64,000 nt of DNA from Sanyastnella coralliicola (GTDB lineage: Bacteria; Bacteroidota; Bacteroidia; Flavobacteriales_D; Sanyastnellaceae), in assembly GCF_030845195.1 (NCBI RefSeq), contig NZ_CP132543.1, positions 637,501 through 701,500 of the forward strand, written 5' to 3'. The notes beneath the pieces are model-generated. The model saw only the letters and a list, made by a program, of their open reading frames with translations, ran no database searches and was not told the origin of the DNA. Of this stretch, positions 58,889 to 64,000 are shown piece after piece. Positions within the stretch are counted from its first letter, which is position 1; every line of letters starts with the position of its first letter. Both the position numbers and the translations under genes were made by a program.

Positions 58889-58911
58889 TACCCTATAGAA
58901 ATACTAGGGTA
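58889..58911. promoter_or_regulatory. Inverted-repeat operator upstream of the cys operon
   Basis: TACCCTA-N9-TAGGGTA, perfect 7-bp arms, 17 bp before the ATG of DUF2061 and between it and the Rrf2 gene stop. A dimer site of this size fits an Rrf2-type regulator. The regulator gene reads toward the operon. Confidence 0.6.
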
Positions 58912-58945
58912 AATAGATTATTAGTTCGGGTTATGAGGTGCGAAT

Positions 58946-59356
58946 CTATCCTTTGGCTATGTCTGCCAGCGTTTTACGCTCTAGAATGAGGAGCGTGGCA
59001 TCCCGTACTTCCGCCATGACGCCATTCAATCCACAACCATCTTCGGTGCAGTGTTCACATGGTTCATAGAAGTTGAGGCTTACACAGGGGAGAAGTGCGA
59101 TCGGGCCATCTATGAGCCGAATAACTTTAGAAAGTGGCACTTCCTTCGGAGACTTGATGAGATAGTAGCCTCCACCTTTCCCTTTTTTACTTCCAAGAAT
59201 ACCTCCTCGTTTGAGTTCGAGCAGAATAATCTCAAGGAACTTCAATGAGATTCCTTTCTCTTGAGCAATGTTAGAAATCTGCACAGGACCTTCGCCTTCC
59301 TTTTCCACAAGATAGGTGAGCGCATGAAAGGCGTATTGTGCTTTTTTGGAGAGCAT
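58946..59356 (-). CDS. Rrf2-family transcriptional regulator
   Basis: 136 aa. Winged helix (KAQYAFHALTYLVEKEGEGPVQISNIAQEKGISLKFLEIILLELKRGGILGSKKGKGGGYYL) and a Cys cluster Cys91, Cys100, Cys103, Cys108, which could hold an Fe-S cluster. Directly upstream of the cys operon; likely controls it, like CymR or IscR relatives. Confidence 0.92.
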   Translation of the reverse strand: MLSKKAQYAFHALTYLVEKEGEGPVQISNIAQEKGISLKFLEIILLELKRGGILGSKKGKGGGYYLIKSPKEVPLSKVIRLIDGPIALLPCVSLNFYEPCEHCTEDGCGLNGVMAEVRDATLLILERKTLADIAKG

Positions 59357-59554
59357 AATGCGAATATAATGTCCTGATTTGACTTCTCATTTTCTGACAG
59401 ATATTCATCGTAATTTATGATGATTTGGTCTTCATAAATGGAGTCTTTATCTGGCGAATTGTGCAGTTTAGCGAAGTGGGAATGCCTAAAATCCAAGAAT
59501 TGTTGAAAAAATTCAGAATGGCTGTATCCCTTGATGGTCCTGCTTTTACCGGTT

Positions 59555-59572
59555 CGTAGGAATATTCCTACG
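59555..59572. promoter_or_regulatory. 18-bp perfect palindrome upstream of the Rrf2 gene
   Basis: CGTAGGAATATTCCTACG, fully self-complementary. Probably a dimer-binding operator; no promoter could be placed on it with confidence. Confidence 0.5.
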
Positions 59573-59704
59573 ACGATGTAGGACGGAAAAATTTCGTCTC
59601 ACTGTGGGAAATTTTGTTATTTTGGATATGGTTGTGAGTCAACCAGATCACAAGTAGTTAGTTATATTGTAGTTAAGATTTACGTAAAATTTGGTTAAGT
59701 CGAG

Positions 59705-59736
59705 CAGCTCCCACCAAGGAGCTGTTCTTCGTTTTT
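59705..59736 (+). terminator. Terminator without upstream ORF, before dapF
   Basis: CAGCTCC-caccaa-GGAGCTG followed by TTCTTCGTTTTT. Confidence 0.7.
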
Positions 59737-59787
59737 GACCTTTTTTTTGTCTCTATCTTCCCCCTCGAACAACTACCTTCGCACTAC

Positions 59788-60573
59788 ATGCAAGTCACCT
59801 TCACAAAGTACCATGGAACGGGCAACGATTTCATTATGATTGACAACCGTTCTGGAGCTATCCAACTAGAAGAAAGAGATGTTCAGCGTTTATGTGACCG
59901 TCATTTTGGAGTTGGAGCTGACGGACTTATCCTCATTGAAACGCATTCATCGCTTGATTTCTACATGAACTATTACAACAGTGATGGTTCTCAATCATTT
60001 TGTGGGAATGGCTCGCGTTGCGCTGTCCACTTTGCGAGAGAGCTTGGGATTGATGCTGACGTAGTTTCATTCGAAGCGATTGACGGCGAACATGAGGCGC
60101 GATGGGAAGATGGTCAAGTAGTCATTAAGATGGGAGATGCACTTCCCCCAGATCAACTCGACGACCACTACTTTATTCACACCGGTTCACCTCATGTAGT
60201 CAAGTTTGTACCCAATGTTGCGGCTACCGATGTGTTCACAGAAGGCGCTGAAATCCGCAACAGTGAAGACTACGTAGAGGAAGGCACCAATGTCAACTTT
60301 GTAGAGCGACGTGAAGACACCTTACTCGTTCGCACCTATGAACGAGGAGTAGAAGATGAAACACTGAGCTGCGGAACTGGCGTGACAGGAGTGGCTATGG
60401 TTGATGCTTATTTAAATGGAGGATCTGAACGCTTTATTCAAACTCCAGGAGGATCATTGCATGTTCGTTTTCAGATGCAATCAGATGGTTTTTTCAAAGT
60501 TGAATTGAAAGGACCCGCGACCCCTGTTTTCCAAGGAATCCTAGATTTGAAGAATGATCCTGATCGCAGATAG
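59788..60573 (+). CDS. dapF: Diaminopimelate epimerase
   Basis: 261 aa. Catalytic Cys78 in GNGSRC (73-78) and Cys195 in SCGTG; start MQVTFTKYHGTGNDF is the family pattern. Converts LL- to meso-diaminopimelate for lysine and peptidoglycan. Overlaps the next gene by 20 bp. Confidence 0.97.
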   Translation: MQVTFTKYHGTGNDFIMIDNRSGAIQLEERDVQRLCDRHFGVGADGLILIETHSSLDFYMNYYNSDGSQSFCGNGSRCAVHFARELGIDADVVSFEAIDGEHEARWEDGQVVIKMGDALPPDQLDDHYFIHTGSPHVVKFVPNVAATDVFTEGAEIRNSEDYVEEGTNVNFVERREDTLLVRTYERGVEDETLSCGTGVTGVAMVDAYLNGGSERFIQTPGGSLHVRFQMQSDGFFKVELKGPATPVFQGILDLKNDPDRR

Positions 60574-61405
60574 TGGTTCTACCAAAACAGATTGGCGATT
60601 GATCGATCGTGAGGGGAATATTCACCAAGCGCAGACGATCGGTCTTAATCCCTATTTCGTTAGTGATGATCAGTTTCTTCAAACACTTCGTGTGGGTCCC
60701 TTAAAGCTTTTTACAGCGGCGGAGGTAAGAGAGGTATACTTTTATGGTAGCGGTTTGGGTTCAGCCCGGTTGGTTGATCAGGTTAAACGCCTACTCGCAG
60801 AGGTATATCGCCTCGCCACCATCCACGTAGAACATGATTTGTTGGGAGCTGCTCGGGCCTTGTGTGGTTCTCAACCGGGCATTGCAGCCATTCTAGGAAC
60901 AGGAATGAACACTTGTGCTTATGATGGAGAATTCATCACGAAGAATATCCCAAGTCTCGGCTTTATTCTCGGTGATGAAGGCAGTGGCACTGACCTCGGA
61001 AGACGATGGGTGCAAGCATTTCTCCTAGGAGAAGCACCAGATGATTTGATTAAAGATTTCTACGAAGGATACGGTGCGGACAAAGAGATCATATTGGACC
61101 GGGTATACAAAGGGGAACGTCCGAATCGGTTCCTCGCGAGTTTTGTTCCGTTTGTACGTAAACACCTTGGTGATCCCTTCATGTTGAATTTGGTGAAAGG
61201 AGCTTTCGCTGAGTTCTTTGATCGATACGTAGTACGATACGAGCAACATAAAGAATGGCCATTACACATTAGCGGCTCTATAGGCTTCCACTTTCACCAT
61301 ATTCTTCAGCTTCAAGCCGAGGAGCGCGACATTCCATTTGGATCCGTTTTACAGAAGCCGATTGCGGCGCTGACTTTATACCACTTGCAACGATATGAAG
61401 ACTAA
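60554..61405 (+). CDS. BadF/BadG-type ATPase, probable N-acetylglucosamine kinase
   Basis: 283 aa, ASKHA fold: DSGSTKTDW (6-14) phosphate loop, AAILGTGMNTCAYDG and LGFILGDEGSGTDLGRRWV. Bacteroidota proteins with this set are annotated as GlcNAc-kinase-like; substrate not proven. Overlaps both neighbours. Confidence 0.85.
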   Translation: MILIADSGSTKTDWRLIDREGNIHQAQTIGLNPYFVSDDQFLQTLRVGPLKLFTAAEVREVYFYGSGLGSARLVDQVKRLLAEVYRLATIHVEHDLLGAARALCGSQPGIAAILGTGMNTCAYDGEFITKNIPSLGFILGDEGSGTDLGRRWVQAFLLGEAPDDLIKDFYEGYGADKEIILDRVYKGERPNRFLASFVPFVRKHLGDPFMLNLVKGAFAEFFDRYVVRYEQHKEWPLHISGSIGFHFHHILQLQAEERDIPFGSVLQKPIAALTLYHLQRYED

Positions 61406-62537
61406 ACTCCTCCTGATTCTTTTATTCATTTCCGCGCTAGCGAATGGACAACAATTATCTGAACAGGCAGAGATATCAGTCTTGACATGCCAACCTGGAA
61501 CTGATTTGTATTCAGTGTTTGGGCACACCGCCATTCGAGTGTATGACCCGGGAAGAGTAGACCACGTATACAACTACGGGACCTTCGACTTCAATGATGA
61601 GTTCTACTTGAAGTTTGCTAGAGGAAAACTGAATTATCGACTTTCTCGGAGTTCTTTTGGTCAGTTCAACTACGAATACACGGTCACGGAGCGAGGAGTG
61701 GAGGAACAGATGCTCAACCTGACACAAGATCAAAAGAACAGATTCAATCATGCGCTGGTCGAGAATTACAAGCCAGAGAATCAATATTACCAGTACGACT
61801 TTTTCTACGACAACTGCGCTACACGCATCAGGGATATCCTCGAAGATGTACTTGGAGATGAGCTGCAATGGAATAGCGAATTTGATCATGAGTCTTACAC
61901 TTTCCGAGACATGATCGACATGTACCTGGTTGACATGAACTGGTCAGATTTTGGTATTGACATTGCCTTGGGACAGCCGTGTGATAAGGTTCTGGAGGCG
62001 CAGGACAATATGTTCTTACCAGATTATGTCTTCAGTGAAATTGCTTCCGCTACCATTGGTGGCCAGCCGCTTGTGAAGGAGACGAAAGTGGTGATTAAGA
62101 AAGCCGTGCGCGAAGCTGGGAGTCCACTTGACCCGGCGTTGATGTTGACCATGGCTTTGACGCTCTTAGCGCTATTTTGGTTCTGGAGAAGAAGGAAAGG
62201 AAGTCAATCTCTAGTGATTCCGCGTTTCCTTTTCATATTCCTCGGACTAGCAGGCCTTATGGTCTTTTTGCTATGGTTCGCCACTGATCACACCACGACA
62301 AAGCAAAACTGGAATTTGATTTGGGCCTTTCCACTGCACCTGATTGTGGCTTTCATCTTGAAGAAAAAACGACTGGTTGTGCCTTACATGAAGGCCTTTA
62401 CCATCGTCTATATCATTGTACTGATCTTTGGTTTCCTCTTCCCACAGCGGTATCACCTTGCGTTTTATCCTTTGGCGTTGATGGGAGCGATCTTAAGCTT
62501 CGGTCTCGGATTCTTGCCTTCGGGAAAAACACAGTAA
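61395..62537 (+). CDS. DUF4105 membrane protein
   Basis: 380 aa. Signal peptide (LLLILLFISALANGQ), periplasmic DUF4105 domain (VSVLTCQPGTDLYSVFGHTAIRV-like, NYGTFDF, YDFFYDNCATRIRD; His in GHTA and Cys in DNCATR suggest a papain/NlpC-like site), then about four membrane segments (250-375). Possibly a peptidase; function unproven. Confidence 0.85.
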   Translation: MKTKLLLILLFISALANGQQLSEQAEISVLTCQPGTDLYSVFGHTAIRVYDPGRVDHVYNYGTFDFNDEFYLKFARGKLNYRLSRSSFGQFNYEYTVTERGVEEQMLNLTQDQKNRFNHALVENYKPENQYYQYDFFYDNCATRIRDILEDVLGDELQWNSEFDHESYTFRDMIDMYLVDMNWSDFGIDIALGQPCDKVLEAQDNMFLPDYVFSEIASATIGGQPLVKETKVVIKKAVREAGSPLDPALMLTMALTLLALFWFWRRRKGSQSLVIPRFLFIFLGLAGLMVFLLWFATDHTTTKQNWNLIWAFPLHLIVAFILKKKRLVVPYMKAFTIVYIIVLIFGFLFPQRYHLAFYPLALMGAILSFGLGFLPSGKTQ

Positions 62538-62565
62538 ACTTGTATCAAGAGAGCAACTGAACGAT

Positions 62566-64000
62566 TTGAAAAAACCTGCTTACATATTCTTGCTGTTATC
62601 GGCATGCCTCGTCTTTTTTGCGTGTAAACGCGATGAAGCCACGGTGTGGGATATCAACGCATTGGCTCCCTTGGCCACAGGACAGATCACCTGGACTGAC
62701 CTCGTGGAAGACAGTCTTTTGGAACAAGACGAAAACGGACTTCTTCATATTCAATACGAAACAGATCTTTTCGACCTGCGCTTAGACACTTTGGTACGTC
62801 TTGACGACACTACGATTTTCGAATCGTTTACGCCAGGTTTCAATGGAGGTCCGATCAACATCCCTGCAGGGGTAGAGGTATTCAGTTCGGAAGATGATCT
62901 TAAACTAGAAGTATCGTCAGCTGAAATCTATGAGGTGTCGATTGTCTCTGGTTTATTGACCTACACTTTAGAAAGCTACGTTGGTGGTCCACTTGATATC
63001 ACTTACGATTTGCCAGGCGTGACCTTAGGGAATGGAACAACGCTCCTTTTAGAAGCTTCCACAGAAACTGCCAGTGGAGATGTTCCTTGGGTGTTCACAG
63101 GAACAGAAGACCTCGCGAATGCTAATCTTGACCTTCAAGGAGCTTCAGGTAGTTCGTCGAATCGCATCGCGGCTTTGCTTGATGTCGTAGTCTCGCCATC
63201 GGCAACAGAGGCTGTACCGGTCTTTGGAACGGATTCCGTTCGTATCACATTGAATTTTCAAGACGTAGTTATTGGTTACGCCAGAGGATATTTCGGGAAT
63301 CGAGAGCTAGACTCGAACAGTGAAATTGATTTTTCGCCTTTCCTTGAGTCGTTTGGAACACTTGATCTTCAGGAGCTTTCCATTGATGTTGATATCAAGA
63401 ATACCATCGGCGCCGATGCTACCTTCAGACTCGATCGTATTGAAGGTGTCAATAACGGCAGCGGCGTTGAATTGACCCATTCCATCATCGGAGACAATAT
63501 CAACTTGACCCGTGCCTTAGATAACGGCAATGGACAAGTGACTTCTAATGATTACGCCTTCCTTATTGATGAGACGAATTCGAATATTACGACGCTCGTC
63601 GGCAGCATTCCGCAGGTACTCGAAGTGGATGCTTTCGTAGAAATGAATCCGCTGGGAGATATTTCTGGAGGAAACGATTTCATTTATACCGATCAACCTT
63701 TTGAGGCGAATCTCCTCATGGATCTTCCGCTGTGTTTGGGGACCAATGGATTGACTTTTAAGGATTCATTGAATGTTGCAGCTTTTGATACTGATTTGGT
63801 CGCTGACGCGGAATTGACCTTCCGCATTACCAATAGTTTCCCACTTGGATTAGTGTCTATGGATGCTCGATTCTTCTCTGATTTAGGTGAAGAGTTTGAC
63901 GTGATCTCTGACCTTTCGATGGAAACAGGAACTTTCCTAGAACTAGGAAATGTGACGGCGAATACTTCAGAAAGTGTTCAAACCATTTCACGCGCTGATT
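62566..64000 (+). CDS. Outer-membrane-type lipoprotein, 3' end outside window
   Basis: Open from a TTG start at 62566 to the end of the window (478 codons shown). Signal peptide with lipobox FFAC, lipidated Cys20. Rest is a long beta-rich protein without recognised domain. Reading frame has no stop up to base 64000. No ATG start exists near; the TTG places the signal peptide properly. Confidence 0.75.
   Translation, partial: MKKPAYIFLLLSACLVFFACKRDEATVWDINALAPLATGQITWTDLVEDSLLEQDENGLLHIQYETDLFDLRLDTLVRLDDTTIFESFTPGFNGGPINIPAGVEVFSSEDDLKLEVSSAEIYEVSIVSGLLTYTLESYVGGPLDITYDLPGVTLGNGTTLLLEASTETASGDVPWVFTGTEDLANANLDLQGASGSSSNRIAALLDVVVSPSATEAVPVFGTDSVRITLNFQDVVIGYARGYFGNRELDSNSEIDFSPFLESFGTLDLQELSIDVDIKNTIGADATFRLDRIEGVNNGSGVELTHSIIGDNINLTRALDNGNGQVTSNDYAFLIDETNSNITTLVGSIPQVLEVDAFVEMNPLGDISGGNDFIYTDQPFEANLLMDLPLCLGTNGLTFKDSLNVAAFDTDLVADAELTFRITNSFPLGLVSMDARFFSDLGEEFDVISDLSMETGTFLELGNVTANTSESVQTISRAD

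Larger units (their letters stand above)
59357..59787. other. 431-bp intergenic region between Rrf2 and dapF
   Basis: No gene. Holds the palindrome at 59555-59572, a GGTTG/CAACC hairpin at about 59629-59643, and a terminator at 59705-59736 that follows no ORF on the plus strand, which suggests a short non-coding transcript starting somewhere after 59600. Confidence 0.4.

Noticed and set aside
1-64000. CRISPR array, rRNA, insertion sequence or retron/diversity-generating retroelement
   Set aside because: No regularly spaced repeats, rRNA, transposase or reverse transcriptase was found.

Overview
The window is a piece of a Bacteroidota chromosome, most likely a marine-type member of the Flavobacteriales. 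Evidence: proteins with type IX secretion C-terminal domains (types A and B), a DUF4295 gene next to rpmG, a fused alpha-beta 2-oxoacid dehydrogenase E1, DUF4494, DUF4105, and promoters of the Bacteroidota form TTTG-N19-TAnnTTTG. About 35.6 kb of it is an integrated siphovirus-type prophage.

Layout. 2-3202: host genes (5'-truncated GH31 alpha-glucosidase, PfkB-family kinase, small secreted protein). 3203-38809: prophage, bounded by a 21-bp direct repeat that is the 3' end of a tRNA-Arg(TCT) gene; the intact tRNA lies at the right end beside the integrase. 38913-64000: host genes (T9SS adhesin-like protein, LolA-like protein, FtsK, L33, DUF4295, FtsY, RimO, Kir channel, QueE, PaaE-like reductase, E1, a cysNDH-DUF2061 sulfate assimilation operon with an Rrf2 regulator, DapF, a BadF-type kinase, DUF4105, and a lipoprotein that runs off the window).

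Prophage organisation. A left accessory block (3384-9127) carries a lipoprotein, a holin-like protein, an XRE regulator, a patatin phospholipase, DUF4494, a YopX-like protein and small ORFs. A leftward late operon (26604 to 9549) runs HNH, TerS, TerL, small ORF, portal, protease, capsid, connectors, tail terminator, tail tube, tail chaperones G/GT, tape measure, tail tip, holin candidate and M15 endolysin. A CI-like regulator at 26682-27041 is divergent from a rightward early operon (27157-32973: regulators, replication initiator with internal iterons, helicase loader, two orphan DNA methyltransferases). A right accessory block (33134-37344) precedes the integrase.

Most notable observations. 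(1) A 184-nt leader at 35577-35761 has a perfect promoter, a multi-hairpin body, and a 12-nt antisense strand that can pair either with the RNA 5' end or with the start codon of the next gene; it looks like an undescribed riboswitch-like or RNA-thermometer-like switch. (2) One TTGC/GCAA operator family recurs at about seven phage promoters, including two tandem candidate small RNAs at 9176-9417 and a late promoter followed at once by a terminator. (3) A 254-codon ORF overlaps the C5 methyltransferase gene out of frame and looks protein-like. (4) A lambda-type G_GGA_AAG slippery site makes a G/GT tail chaperone. (5) A tail-terminator-like protein is fused to a DUF1566-like lectin-fold domain.

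All calls are by reading; no database search was run.
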